Assembly: GCA_038131595.1 (NCBI GenBank)
Contig: JAYPPR010000006.1
Span: forward strand, 1-64,000
DNA: 64,000 nucleotides
Origin: UBA9926 sp038131595
Lineage (GTDB): Bacteria > Pseudomonadota > Gammaproteobacteria > Pseudomonadales > Azotimanducaceae
Reading direction: 5' to 3'
In this document: positions 54,277 to 63,286 of the stretch, piece by piece
How positions within the stretch are numbered: the stretch's first letter is position 1
Layout of the letters: each line of letters starts with the position of its first letter
Notes under the pieces: model-generated
Databases searched by the model: none
What the model was told of the DNA's origin: nothing
The model's input: the letters and a program-made list of their open reading frames with translations, nothing else
Position numbers and translations under genes: made by a program

Positions 54277-55167
54277 TTACTTCGAAGACTGCAAGTGGAA
54301 ATGAAGTTGTCTATCGTGCCGACTCGTTGCCGATAGTGGCCCCTGGCGGACATAAGGCTCATAGGCATTAAGCCCACCGGCCGCTGCCACCTCATCCCCC
54401 ATCACCGTGATGCGCTCAATGACCCGCTCGCCCTCAAAGTCGTTGATGACAAAATGCTGGGTACATCGGTTATCCCAAATACAGACCGTTCCAGGTTCCC
54501 AGCTGTAGCGTACGGTGAATTTGGGGGAGGCCACCCATTTCGTGAGGTACCCCAGCAAGATGTCGCTTTCTTGAGCGGTCATTTCGACTAGTCGCCTAGT
54601 GAAATGCTCGTTGACGTAGAGCGCAGCGCGTCCAGTATCCGGGTGTTTTCTTACCACCGGGTGGATGGCGGTTTGTTCAGGATGATTGTGTGGATGAGCG
54701 TCATGCAGTGCCGTGAGCTTGAGACAGAGATCTTGCAATGGTTTTGAGAGTGACTCGAATGCAAGATAGAGGTTGCTCCACATCGTGTCACCGCCCACTG
54801 GTGGGCAGGTCACCATGTGCAATATCGACATCTTTGAGGGTTGTGGTTGAAAGGTGATATCGGAGTGCCACTCATCAGCAATGCCACCCCGACTGGCTTC
54901 TAGTCGAAACAGCTTGGGGTGCTGCGTGGGGTCCTGTTTGATGTTTGGGTGTCCCTCAAGCGGCCCGAATAGTTCGCCAAGCGCCACATGAGAATCCACA
55001 TCAATATGCTGGTCTGGGAAAAATAGAACCTGGTGCTCTAGGAGCAGCGCTTCAATGGTTTCAGCGAGTTCCTCGGTTGGATTCCTCAAGGAGAGCCCGG
55101 TGATTTCGGCGCCTAGTGCCGCCGATAAGCGTTTAACGGTTGGATGAATAGCCCCTTCTTTTGACAT
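54277..55167 (-). CDS. TauD/TfdA-family Fe(II)/2-oxoglutarate dioxygenase
   Basis: 296 residues. The iron triad is HxD in DEWHSDITF and the distal His in NRCTQHFVIND, with the 2-oxoglutarate Arg near GERVIERITV. LEHQVLFFPDQHI is the usual N-terminal part. Substrates in the family include taurine and aryloxy acids. ATG 55167 is chosen, with GGGAGGA in front; the frame is open to 55221. It lies 229 bases upstream of the CoA-transferase. Confidence 0.9.
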   Translation of the reverse strand: MSKEGAIHPTVKRLSAALGAEITGLSLRNPTEELAETIEALLLEHQVLFFPDQHIDVDSHVALGELFGPLEGHPNIKQDPTQHPKLFRLEASRGGIADEWHSDITFQPQPSKMSILHMVTCPPVGGDTMWSNLYLAFESLSKPLQDLCLKLTALHDAHPHNHPEQTAIHPVVRKHPDTGRAALYVNEHFTRRLVEMTAQESDILLGYLTKWVASPKFTVRYSWEPGTVCIWDNRCTQHFVINDFEGERVIERITVMGDEVAAAGGLNAYEPYVRQGPLSATSRHDRQLHFHLQSSK

Positions 55168-55484
55168 GAATCCTCCCTGACCGTTGCCGAGGTCTAATAC
55201 CAGGAAATGAGCTATGCCCACCCAAGCCTAGCATTCGGTCCGCATTGCGATATTGGTTGGTAGCTGCTTCGGAGCATAGCAGGTTAAGCGAGGTTTGCCT
55301 TAAAGGGGGAAAGGGGAGGGAAGTAGGGGGAAACAGCGTCAAGCGGTGGTCATACCAGTATGCCGATAGTGGTCTTCTCACGCGGAAATGTAGGTCTCCC
55401 ATTGCATCGGTTGATACATTGAGGGCAGCCCAAGAGGCTCGGTTAGTTTAGACTTCGTGCTAAGCAAGAGATGACCGGTTAACC

Positions 55485-56438
55485 ATGCGAGCAATCCGTC
55501 TCCACAATCAGCAATTTCAACTCGAGCACAACTACCCCATGCCGTCGGTCGACAAGGATGAGGTATTAGTCAAAGTGCGTCTGGCAGCGATCTGCGGGAC
55601 TGATCTTGAGTTGGCGCGTGGCTATTATGATTTCGACGGTGTGCCCGGTCATGAATTTGTGGGGGAAATTGCCTCCGGTCCCGAACAAGGGCAGAGGGTG
55701 GTCGCAGATATCAACATAGGATGTTGGCAATGTAGCGACTGCCAAAATGGTCGATTTCATCACTGCAGCGAACGATCCGTATTAGGAATCAAAGCGCGGG
55801 GAGGGGCGTTCTCAGAGTATGTTGCGATACCGCGTCGCAACCTGGTTGCGGTGAATAGCGACACGTCAGATGAAATAGCGGTATTGGCCGAACCCGTGGC
55901 AGCTGCGCTCCGGGTCGTAGAGCCATTTGAAGGTAAGCTGCCCAAGAAAGCGCTCGTGATTGGAGCTGGACGCTTGGGGTATCTCGTGGCGCAGGTGCTG
56001 CGTAGTTTTGAGATTGAGGTTTTGGTCTATACCCGCAATGAGATCCGAGTTGCCCAGCTTGCGCGAGCAGACCTTCAATGCGTTGATGAGGTGCAGTCAG
56101 CTCAGTTCCCATGGGTGGTGGACTGCTCGGGCTCCAAAGGTGGATTAGCACTAGCCATTGATGCGGTAGCCCCTCGCGGAACGATTACGCTTAAAAGTAC
56201 GATTACTGAGCCGGTCCCGCTGGATCTTCAATCTCTCATGGTCAATGAGGTGTCCTTGGTAGGGTCTCGCTGCGGCGATCTTGCCAAGGCTGAAGCATGG
56301 CTGAGCGAGGGGCATCTTGTTCCTCCAACGTCAACGCGGTTTGGTATCGATCACTTCGATGAGGCAATTCGTGCCGCGATGAGCCTTGAATGGCAGAAAG
56401 TGCTGATTGATCCGCAGTTAACGCTGTCGTCTAGTTGA
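55485..56438 (+). CDS. Zinc-dependent alcohol dehydrogenase family MDR protein
   Basis: 317 residues. The catalytic zinc site is CGTDLELARG with GHEFVGE, and the structural zinc loop has four cysteines in GCWQCSDCQNGRFHHCSE. NAD-binding loop VIGAGRLGYLVAQVL. Shorter than typical ADHs (about 340-370). The C-terminus overlaps by eight bases with the convergent DUF4397 gene. Substrate unknown; sorbitol/threonine-dehydrogenase-like members are the nearest. Confidence 0.88.
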   Translation: MRAIRLHNQQFQLEHNYPMPSVDKDEVLVKVRLAAICGTDLELARGYYDFDGVPGHEFVGEIASGPEQGQRVVADINIGCWQCSDCQNGRFHHCSERSVLGIKARGGAFSEYVAIPRRNLVAVNSDTSDEIAVLAEPVAAALRVVEPFEGKLPKKALVIGAGRLGYLVAQVLRSFEIEVLVYTRNEIRVAQLARADLQCVDEVQSAQFPWVVDCSGSKGGLALAIDAVAPRGTITLKSTITEPVPLDLQSLMVNEVSLVGSRCGDLAKAEAWLSEGHLVPPTSTRFGIDHFDEAIRAAMSLEWQKVLIDPQLTLSSS

Positions 56439-58335
56439 CCGCGTCTTGAAGGATTAGCTGCGGAGGAGTGCCGCCGCCATCGGCATCAATGATAAGCAGT
56501 CGCTTGATCCCTTCCACCGTGGTATCGATGGATAACGGGCCTGCGAGTACCGTATTGCTATCTGACTCAGCCACGGTTAATTCGAATGTCAGACCAGTGA
56601 GGTTGTAGAAGCCTGCTGCAAGTAGGGGCACATCATTGCCCGAGGGTGTGAAGTCGCTGATCGAGCGGCCTGATTGCAAAACGTAAAAATCGAGGATGGG
56701 TGTTGACGGTGCGCCGTGAATCACCGACGTCACCACATGGCCAGTAATGGGCCGGCGAGGGTCCGCTGCCAAGCCCAAATCAAGATCCTCTCCGATACCG
56801 CTCGCGCTCACCAGCTGGTAAGCACCAGGTTGGACCGATAGGTTTTCCTGATGGAGGATATTGGTGGGTTCACCTGGCGGCGTAATGTAAAAAATAGCCG
56901 TTCCCTCTACAGCGCTTACAGGCTCTGATCGTGACAAGTACGAAAGATTTCCCGCTCGCAGCTCCTGCTCACTAATTTCAAAGGTAACCGTGGACTCTCC
57001 TGTAGTTAGTCCAAGGAACAAAGTTGCGCCGTCGATGACGTCTGCAACTTGGTTGCTGCTCCTTTCATAGTCTGTTCCATTCACCGTGAATTGAGCAGTG
57101 ATGGCGTCGGTTTCGATGACAAGATTACTGCTGGCTAGTCTTGATAATCCCTCTGCATCCTCATTCTGCTCATCTGCATCCTCCGTGGTGATCAGAAGTG
57201 ACGTCTCGGGACCTCGATCCTGGGGGCTGATAACAAAATAGACGTTGTTGTTCTCAAGCGTCACGATTTCAGCCGTGACGCTCGCGCCCGAGGTGTTAAT
57301 TTGTGTAACCAAATTGGTGAGTGTGTTGTTGCCCGATGCGATCGTCACCGTGGTAGTTTGATCCCCGTTTGTGATGGAGAGCTCTCCGGTGCCCAGTTCA
57401 ACATCGGCTGATTCGAACTCTTCGTTAATGCGATAGCGAGGAGTCGTCGCAAGCTGTGCAATGCTGATCTCGTAGCTGCCTGCCTCAGCGCTCTGATCGA
57501 TGTCAACGAAAACGGCAAAGGGATTAGAGTTGCTCACCGCGCGCGAATAAATGTCGATGCTTGTTCGATCAGGGATCAAGTGCATGAAGCTGAGTGCGCT
57601 CGGCAATGATTCATTGGCGAACGGAAATAGTCCAATAGGCGTGACATAAAGGCCGCGGTGCTCAGGGCTGGGGCCGAAGTGGTCGACGAGGACAATGATT
57701 GGCCGCAGTCCTGCTGCAGCACCGAAATCACCGGATTGCCAGATGAGCTGATCAGTGTCGGCATTGTAGGTAGTAATGGAGAGCTCCGTCGACTCAGGAA
57801 CCGCAAGTGCGTTCGTTGTCGCGCCAGCAGAAAGGGTTGAGCTGAAGATAGTAGCGGCCTCTGCGCCGTCGACCAGATCGATTTGAATCGGTGCCGGATT
57901 CGACGTCGCATTAACGAAGATTAGGTCGGTCGTGGTTGCGTCATCGGCGGGTAACGATGTGTCCTCTTCCAGCGTCAAGAACTGAACATTGTCCAGCGTG
58001 CCGGTTAATACAACGGTAATGAGTTGATCTTGCGGGACTAAAAGGGTCGTTTCAGCAACGGTTTGTAGTTCGCGTCCAACCGCATAACTGACTTTTGTGG
58101 TCCGCTCCAAACCAGGGATGACGTTTTGCACGCCTGAGGCATCGCCAAAAGGAATATTGCCAAGGGATTGGGTGCCGTACTCCACAAACAAGGGTGGTGC
58201 GTCTGGGATGGCGTTCAGCACACGCAGACCGCCCGATGGCGCCTCTGCGAATTTATCGAAGCCGGGGTCAGTCCCACAGGCGCTCAATAACGAGGCCAAA
58301 AAGACAAGAAAAAGAACACGAAAGCGTGTGAGCAT
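56431..58335 (-). CDS. DUF4397-domain lipoprotein with an embedded FliD-like module
   Basis: 634 residues. Lipoprotein signal with lipobox LLSAC (Cys20). DUF4397 sequence follows (LRVLNAIPDAPPLFVEYG, VNATSNPAPIQIDLVDG, FMHLIPDRTSIDIYS), repeated again near the C-terminus (SVIHGAPSTPILDFYVLQ). Between them, residues about 272-456 look like the N-terminal part of the flagellar cap FliD: AEAGSYEISIAQLAT, then GELSITNGDQTTTVTI with NNTLTNLVTQIN and VTAEIVT (hook-IN motif), then AQFTVNGTDYERSSNQVADV and IDGATLFL. The inserted part is in the same frame with no break. It is probably exported to the outer membrane or the surface; function unknown. Confidence 0.85.
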   Translation of the reverse strand: MLTRFRVLFLVFLASLLSACGTDPGFDKFAEAPSGGLRVLNAIPDAPPLFVEYGTQSLGNIPFGDASGVQNVIPGLERTTKVSYAVGRELQTVAETTLLVPQDQLITVVLTGTLDNVQFLTLEEDTSLPADDATTTDLIFVNATSNPAPIQIDLVDGAEAATIFSSTLSAGATTNALAVPESTELSITTYNADTDQLIWQSGDFGAAAGLRPIIVLVDHFGPSPEHRGLYVTPIGLFPFANESLPSALSFMHLIPDRTSIDIYSRAVSNSNPFAVFVDIDQSAEAGSYEISIAQLATTPRYRINEEFESADVELGTGELSITNGDQTTTVTIASGNNTLTNLVTQINTSGASVTAEIVTLENNNVYFVISPQDRGPETSLLITTEDADEQNEDAEGLSRLASSNLVIETDAITAQFTVNGTDYERSSNQVADVIDGATLFLGLTTGESTVTFEISEQELRAGNLSYLSRSEPVSAVEGTAIFYITPPGEPTNILHQENLSVQPGAYQLVSASGIGEDLDLGLAADPRRPITGHVVTSVIHGAPSTPILDFYVLQSGRSISDFTPSGNDVPLLAAGFYNLTGLTFELTVAESDSNTVLAGPLSIDTTVEGIKRLLIIDADGGGTPPQLILQDAVN

Positions 58336-58432
58336 CAGCGTTTCTGGGGACCAATAATCGAGGCGTCACCTTATCGGAAAACGTGGATTGATGCCACTAA
58401 GACAGGCCCTTTTCGCCCCTCTCATCAGGCAG

Positions 58433-59197
58433 TTAGATAACGCCGCGAAAAGCGATGAGGCTCGCTGTGACAGCGGCGTTTAGGGATTCAACGCCATGAT
58501 TCATCGGAATAGAGCAGAGTCTGTCAGCGTGCTGTCGGCTTGCCTCAGAGAGACCATGGGTTTCACTGCCCACGATGTAAACCATGCGCTCGTTAAGCGG
58601 CACGTCGGAGATCGACTGTGCACCGTCGCCAGAGAGGCCAACCAATTGATAATCATGCTGTTTGAGTGCCGGTAGAGCGGCTTCGATGTCCGGGGTTCGC
58701 AAAATGGTGGCGCGGAACAGCGTTCCTGCACTCGCTTTAATGGCGAGTGGGTCAAGCGAGGCATTGCCCTTCTGAGGGATGATGATGCCCTGCAAGGGCG
58801 ACGCAGCAGTGCTTCTAATCATCATGCCCAGGTTTTGCGGGTTGGTAATGCCGTCTACAAGCAGCCATTGATCTCTTAATGTATTGTCCGCTCTTCGTGC
58901 CAGGTGATCCTCTAGTGACGCGTGGGCGGGGGTAACGATGTCGAGTGCAACCCCCTGATCTTGACGACCATTCTTGGAAATCCTAGACAGCGCCTGCTTG
59001 CTATGTCGAGCAATATCTACCTGCCGCTCTTTTGCAAGACGAGTTATTTGCTGAATGATGTCTGCAGGTTTGTTGCTCTCAGCGAGGTGTAAGCGAAAAA
59101 AGCTAAGAGATGGGTCTAGCAGCGCCTCGAGCACCGGATTTCTGCCATAGATGGTGATCATGGCGTCCGGTCTAGCCTTGTTTGATAGCGGTTTCAA
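58433..59197 (-). CDS. rlmB: 23S rRNA 2'-O-ribose methyltransferase, RlmB-like (SpoU/TrmH family)
   Basis: About 254 residues. The N-terminal substrate-binding domain starts IYGRNPVLEALLDPS; the SPOUT knot contains LLVDGITNPQNLGMMIRST, MVYIVGSETHGLSE and IPMNHGVESLNAAVTASL. These are the three SpoU motifs. Modifies a conserved ribose, G2251 in E. coli RlmB. The start is uncertain: TTG 59197 has AAGGAG eight bases upstream, while ATG 59161 (MITIYGRNP) is nearer the usual family start. Confidence 0.85.
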   Translation of the reverse strand: MKPLSNKARPDAMITIYGRNPVLEALLDPSLSFFRLHLAESNKPADIIQQITRLAKERQVDIARHSKQALSRISKNGRQDQGVALDIVTPAHASLEDHLARRADNTLRDQWLLVDGITNPQNLGMMIRSTAASPLQGIIIPQKGNASLDPLAIKASAGTLFRATILRTPDIEAALPALKQHDYQLVGLSGDGAQSISDVPLNERMVYIVGSETHGLSEASRQHADRLCSIPMNHGVESLNAAVTASLIAFRGVI

Positions 59198-59203
59198 CGG
59201 CAA

Positions 59204-59782
59204 TGCTCCTTGTTCTCCCTCGTCTAATTAGGCGGTCAAAACGTTATCAGCGAGGACAGGCTCAGCTTTTGTGAGTGGTTGCGATAGCTGTTTCAGATTC
59301 GGCTTGCTCGGTTGGTTTTGGATCTGTGCAATCCACTCCTGCTGCCTAGCCTCCATTATTGTTGACCATCAAGATTGTTGACCATCAAGGACGCTATGGT
59401 CACGTGAAGGAGCGGGCGGTAATCGTTCAAAACCGATCGGGTCGATGGTCATTAGCATTCGCTAAAGAATGCGGGTTTCTCGCGTCGCGCGCTTTGTTTC
59501 TTTACTCGCGGTCGTTCACTCGTTGTCACTCGTTCTTTGCCGTTCTCGGGTCAAACGCGGTGCCCAATTACATGATCCAAAGGTTTGTCCTGAGGGGCGC
59601 TTGAGCGTCGTTGCTTCCTCGGTCGCTCGAGCGCGGCGTGATCAAAGGATCATGCCTCAACGAAGCGAGCGAAGGAGGTGATAGGAGAACGCGCCAAATG
59701 CTGCTCAAGTTTTTTTGGGCCTAGCTCTCGAGTGGTCAACTTAGTCGCCACAATGCCTTTCGCAATCTATGCCTGTCGCAAT
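59204..59782. other. Intergenic region with two short direct repeats
   Basis: About 580 bases without a supportable gene. It holds two tandem copies of ATTGTTGACCATCAAG (59358-59373, 59374-59389) and, at its end, an imperfect 16-bp duplication (59753-59768 and 59769-59784) that reaches the stop codon of the glutathione peroxidase gene. Confidence 0.5.
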
Positions 59783-60244
59783 CTATTCGAGTAAGGCGGG
59801 TAGCGCGTCAGCGATTTCCTCTGGTGTCGTCTTGGGTTCGAATCGCTCGATGACCTCGCCTTGTTTTGAGACAAGGAACTTAGTGAAATTCCAACCGATG
59901 TCTCCAGGCTTGGCCGTTTTCAGCCAGTCGTATAGCGGACTGGCGTTGGGCCCGTTGACGTCAATTTTGGCAAACATGGGAAACGTCGCTTGGTATCGCT
60001 TCGTGGCAAACTCTAGGATCTCTGCATTGCTTCCAGGCTCCTGAGCGCCAAACTGATTGCATGGGAAGCCCAGTACCGTTAAGCCGTCGATGTTTTCATG
60101 AAGGGTACGCAGACCTGCGTACTGAGGGGTCAGTCCTCACTGGCTTGCGAGATTAACGATGAGAAGTGCTTCATCGCGATACTCGCTCATCGATGCAGTG
60201 GTGCCGTCGATTCGCTCGACTTGGAAATCGTAGAAAGAGCCCAT
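59783..60244 (-). CDS. Selenocysteine-containing glutathione peroxidase
   Basis: Reduces hydrogen peroxide or lipid hydroperoxides using thiols. The frame runs 153 codons from ATG 60244 (GGAGG upstream) to the stop at 59783, with one in-frame TGA at 60139-60137 (residue 36). The TGA sits exactly at the catalytic Cys/Sec position: VNLASQ-U-GLTPQY. The other tetrad residues are present: Gln in GFPCNQFGAQ, Trp in GWNFTKFLV and the nearby Asn. Immediately downstream is a hairpin with the loop AGGTCT of the E. coli fdhF SECIS. Thus the TGA is very probably read as selenocysteine. A pseudogene reading is the alternative; the intact rest of the gene argues against it. Confidence 0.88.
60105..60122 (-). 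promoter_or_regulatory. Bacterial SECIS element in the glutathione peroxidase mRNA
   Basis: On the minus strand, GTACGCAGGTCTGCGTAC forms a hairpin 14 bases after the TGA: stem GTACGC/GCGTAC with loop AGGTCT. The ten central bases GCAGGTCTGC are identical to the SelB-binding tip of the E. coli fdhF SECIS, including the loop GU. Confidence 0.88.
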
Positions 60245-60425
60245 AAGAATCGCCTCCAAAACACATTCGCTAATTCAGGTAGTGCTTAAACAGAGGAGGA
60301 CGATAACACACTGCCAAAGAGCGTCCTACTGGGAGGGATTTGAGTCCTGCCCAATCCGGTCTGACTGAGGCGAGCAGGCTTCAGCAAGCCCGGATGATTG
60401 CAATGGTGGTTATCGCGCTCGCGGG

Positions 60426-62153
60426 TTAAGCGAAGACGCCATGAATGTACCAGCGGTGATTGAGCGGACGATAGAATATCCAATAGATGGATCGGTTTTG
60501 ATACTGATAAACGTAATAGTCTCTATCTTCTTCAATCCCTTCCCACCAACCAAAACTGATGCGCTCGGGCCCCCTCAAATAGCGAAATGAAGGATGCTCC
60601 GTAGGAATATATTGGCGCGATAGTCTCCTCGGCTGAGGCAGAAGAAAAAAGGGTCGCATTGCACTCGGCAAAAGATCTGACCCTTTTTGCGCGCGGTGGT
60701 TTGGCCTTTTAGGTATTGTTCCTCGCTGTGAAGCATTGGCGCGAGTTTGCGTTGTTTTTTTCCAAGACTTTTCAGGACGATGATCATCTTCAATAGAAAG
60801 GCCATAACACGCATGATCACCAAGCTTTGATCTGAGTAGGCTAATGAGGTTATTCGCTTCTTTTGATACTTTGGCGGGCTCTTTGGTGATGTTGGAGGCA
60901 CGGGAACCCGAGTGTTTATTTGATTGATCCTGGGTAGGGTGTTCTTTGAGGTCTCTCCTAGCCCAGGCATTTGAGTCGAGTAGCGTCTGGTCGAATAGTG
61001 AACGATTATCGGGGTCTGCTGGATAGAAATAGTGAGCTTTGAGGCTCACTTGATCGGTTTCTTTCGAAGATAGTCCGCGCTCTAAGCGTGTTTGAAATAA
61101 ACGAAGGAAAAGCGTTTCATCGTTATCGGGTTGGGCGAGATTTACTTGAACGTCTGCTTGCTTTTTGCTGCGATAGCTTAATGTCAATGTAAAGCTGTCC
61201 GTCCAAAGTTGGCGAGTCGTCAAGAAAAGCGTTAATTCTTGAATAAGTCGTTTAACCGGAAAAAGCAGTGCTTTTTGGCTCGTAATATTGTCCGTAAAAA
61301 ACAAGCTCGATTCGAATTTGATGTCAGGCGTTATCCAAGCGTGAGGGTCAACGCGTTCACCAATCATTCGCTCAAGGTGCGCGGTGGCAGTTTGGCCTAA
61401 TCGTTTGCGAAGGGCCGCGCGAGGTAGGGCAACGAGCTCGCCAAGTGTTGCGACCCCCACTTTTTTTAACTTGTCTGTATCAGCGGGTTGTAGCGCTAGC
61501 TGGTGGATAGATAAATGCTGCAGCTGAGAAATGGGCGACCCAATGGTGTGTAAAGGAAGTTCATTTTTCGCTGCAACTTGGGCGGCTAATCCAGTGGTGC
61601 TGATTCCTATCTTTGCGCTGTAGCCCAATTGGTATAAGCGGTTTTCGATGTGTGTTTTTAGTGTGTCGAGGCCGTCAAATAATTTTAAGCAGCTAGCAAC
61701 TTCTAACAGAATACTATCATTGGACAGAATGCAGACGTGGGGAGTGAAGTCATACATCCATTGTGCAAGTTGGTTTAATGTTTGACGTTCCTGTTCAGTA
61801 TCTTGCGCGATGCAATGTATTGACTCATTCATGCTGTAGGCATGCGTTGTAAGCATTCCTGGTTCAATACCTGACTGGGCAGCTATCGCGTTAGACATAA
61901 TAATGTGGTGCTGTCCGACAATTGCGATCGGCTGTTTCGTAGTATCGAGCGGCTTGAGACGAGGTGCGGCTTGGATGCCGTCGAAAGAAGATTTAGCAGA
62001 GACGTCACGCTTGTCGCGATCATTTTCTGTCACCAGGTCATCGTTCTGGTCCGTTTGAATAAGCGCTGATCGCTCAAATATTTCGATCGGTAATCGATTG
62101 AGGTAAAGGCAGAACCAAAGTGGCGCTGTGCGAGCACTATCGCCTTTCATCAT
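60426..62153 (-). CDS. imuB: ImuB, catalytically inactive Y-family polymerase of the SOS mutasome
   Basis: 575 residues. Y-family fold with the N-terminal catalytic carboxylate missing (LWFCLYLNRLPIEIF instead of the DxDxFF type) and SNDSILLEVASCLKLF in place of the SxDE motif, as expected of ImuB, which acts as a clamp-binding adaptor for DnaE2. Helix-hairpin region VATLGELVALPRAALRKRLG. The typical ImuB tail, RISFGWWEG...RDYYVYQYQNRSIYWIF...WYIHGVFA, is intact. The ATG lies 40 bases after the imuA stop. Confidence 0.94.
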   Translation of the reverse strand: MMKGDSARTAPLWFCLYLNRLPIEIFERSALIQTDQNDDLVTENDRDKRDVSAKSSFDGIQAAPRLKPLDTTKQPIAIVGQHHIIMSNAIAAQSGIEPGMLTTHAYSMNESIHCIAQDTEQERQTLNQLAQWMYDFTPHVCILSNDSILLEVASCLKLFDGLDTLKTHIENRLYQLGYSAKIGISTTGLAAQVAAKNELPLHTIGSPISQLQHLSIHQLALQPADTDKLKKVGVATLGELVALPRAALRKRLGQTATAHLERMIGERVDPHAWITPDIKFESSLFFTDNITSQKALLFPVKRLIQELTLFLTTRQLWTDSFTLTLSYRSKKQADVQVNLAQPDNDETLFLRLFQTRLERGLSSKETDQVSLKAHYFYPADPDNRSLFDQTLLDSNAWARRDLKEHPTQDQSNKHSGSRASNITKEPAKVSKEANNLISLLRSKLGDHACYGLSIEDDHRPEKSWKKTTQTRANASQRGTIPKRPNHRAQKGSDLLPSAMRPFFLLPQPRRLSRQYIPTEHPSFRYLRGPERISFGWWEGIEEDRDYYVYQYQNRSIYWIFYRPLNHRWYIHGVFA

Positions 62154-62181
62154 CGCCTTTCACTAAATCTATCGCCTTTCA
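62143..62181. repeat. Triplicated ATCGCCTTTCA word at the imuA-imuB junction
   Basis: Three copies of TATCGCCTTTCA-like sequence (starting near 62139, 62152 and 62169) lie over the imuB start and the imuA-imuB gap. On the coding strand they read TGAAAGGCGAT and include AAAGG, so each copy can act as a Shine-Dalgarno. This may affect imuB translation. Confidence 0.7.
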
Positions 62182-62192
62182 TTAAGCGGAAC

Positions 62193-63191
62193 CTAGTGAA
62201 CATCCTGAGGAACGGATGATGTATCGGATGTGCTTGAAGAATGCGTGTTTGGAAAACTGAAACGATCGGCGATCGATGCTTTGCTCGAGTGTTTGCTCGG
62301 TGTGGCACCATGTGCTTGCCGGTGGCTCGATTTTGTGACTTTTGATTCAGATGCTCCATGCCGGAGCGAAAAAGCTGAAGTATGAATGGTTTGATTGGAT
62401 TCACTAACAGGCGCTGCAGTGTCTGGCTCCAAAGGGCGCTGGGGCGAATTGCCTACTTGCGCGGATAAATTGACCGTGTGAGTGGCCAACGAGTACTGCT
62501 CCACTGGCAATAATCCTTTCATGTCTGGCTCGAGTTCTAGCCTGATCGTGATTTTAGGATGCGCCCAACCTCCCATGCGTTTAAATACCTCAACGCCTAA
62601 TTCGCGACACCACCGGCCATCTTGGCTAAAACAATGACTCTCGGGCGATAGTTGCAGCCTGAAAGGCGCGGGTGACTGGTTTGCTCTTTCCTCGGCCGGT
62701 CGAAAAAGAACACTCCATACGGCGTGAGCTTTACACGCAACTTGCAGGCGTCGAATCACTTTCGCTGGCATGGATTTTCCAGGCCAGGTTAGTACGGCAC
62801 TACAAGCCCCTGATTGAATGCATTGCTCGGTGGCCCAGTAGCTTTCTTCTTGCGTTTTCGTTTGGACGATCAGTAGATGATCCAGCACGACGTCTGCACG
62901 ACTGAGCGCTGTTGCGTATGGGATATGCGGAGGATTAATCCATGCGATCCATTGTTGGCGACTTCGGCTGAGCGTGCTTAATGCTGGCATCAACAGTTCC
63001 AACTGCCCAACGCCTTCATCGGAAGAGAGCAGCTCTACCACAGCATTTCTCGGCCAGCCTGCGTGAGGTAATAAAGCATCGAGTTGATCAAACCCGGAGC
63101 TTAACGCATCGTGATTTGTTAATGGCGAGGGCTTTCCTGCTCGCCAAAGCTGCCGCTTGTTTAGCAATGATTGAAGGGTGCTCTCGCTCAC
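62193..63191 (-). CDS. imuA: ImuA, RecA-like mutasome accessory protein
   Basis: 332 residues. The RecA-like core begins near residue 30 (DALSSGFDQLDALLPHAGWPRNAVVELL), with LELLMPALSTLS and WIAWINPPHIPYATALSRADV, as in gammaproteobacterial ImuA. From about residue 245 the tail is low in complexity, rich in Ser, His and Lys, and looks disordered. Start at GTG 63191. A LexA box lies 73 bases upstream. It is followed by imuB. Confidence 0.92.
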   Translation of the reverse strand: MSESTLQSLLNKRQLWRAGKPSPLTNHDALSSGFDQLDALLPHAGWPRNAVVELLSSDEGVGQLELLMPALSTLSRSRQQWIAWINPPHIPYATALSRADVVLDHLLIVQTKTQEESYWATEQCIQSGACSAVLTWPGKSMPAKVIRRLQVACKAHAVWSVLFRPAEERANQSPAPFRLQLSPESHCFSQDGRWCRELGVEVFKRMGGWAHPKITIRLELEPDMKGLLPVEQYSLATHTVNLSAQVGNSPQRPLEPDTAAPVSESNQTIHTSAFSLRHGASESKVTKSSHRQAHGATPSKHSSKASIADRFSFPNTHSSSTSDTSSVPQDVH

Positions 63192-63256
63192 TCTGGCCTG
63201 CTCATTGATTGATAGAGATGGATATAGATCGATCGGTACGGGGAAAATAAACGGAA

Positions 63257-63286
63257 CATAATACTGTATATAAATACAGTATTATG
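63257..63286. promoter_or_regulatory. LexA (SOS) box in an extended palindrome upstream of imuA
   Basis: The core CTGTATATAAATACAG (63264-63279) matches the LexA consensus. The palindrome extends to 30 bases (CATAATA on the left arm, TATTATG on the right), with mismatches only in the centre. It lies 73 bases before the imuA start. SOS control of imuAB is inferred. Confidence 0.9.

Noticed and set aside
59359..59681. Two short plus-strand frames between rlmB and the glutathione peroxidase
   Set aside because: They overlap each other, contain a direct repeat, have no Shine-Dalgarno and look like chance frames.
59783..60244. Reading the glutathione peroxidase as a pseudogene with a nonsense mutation, or as a 64-residue protein starting at 59977
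   Set aside because: The TGA falls exactly at the catalytic Cys/Sec codon, both sides are intact in one frame, and a fdhF-like SECIS hairpin follows directly.
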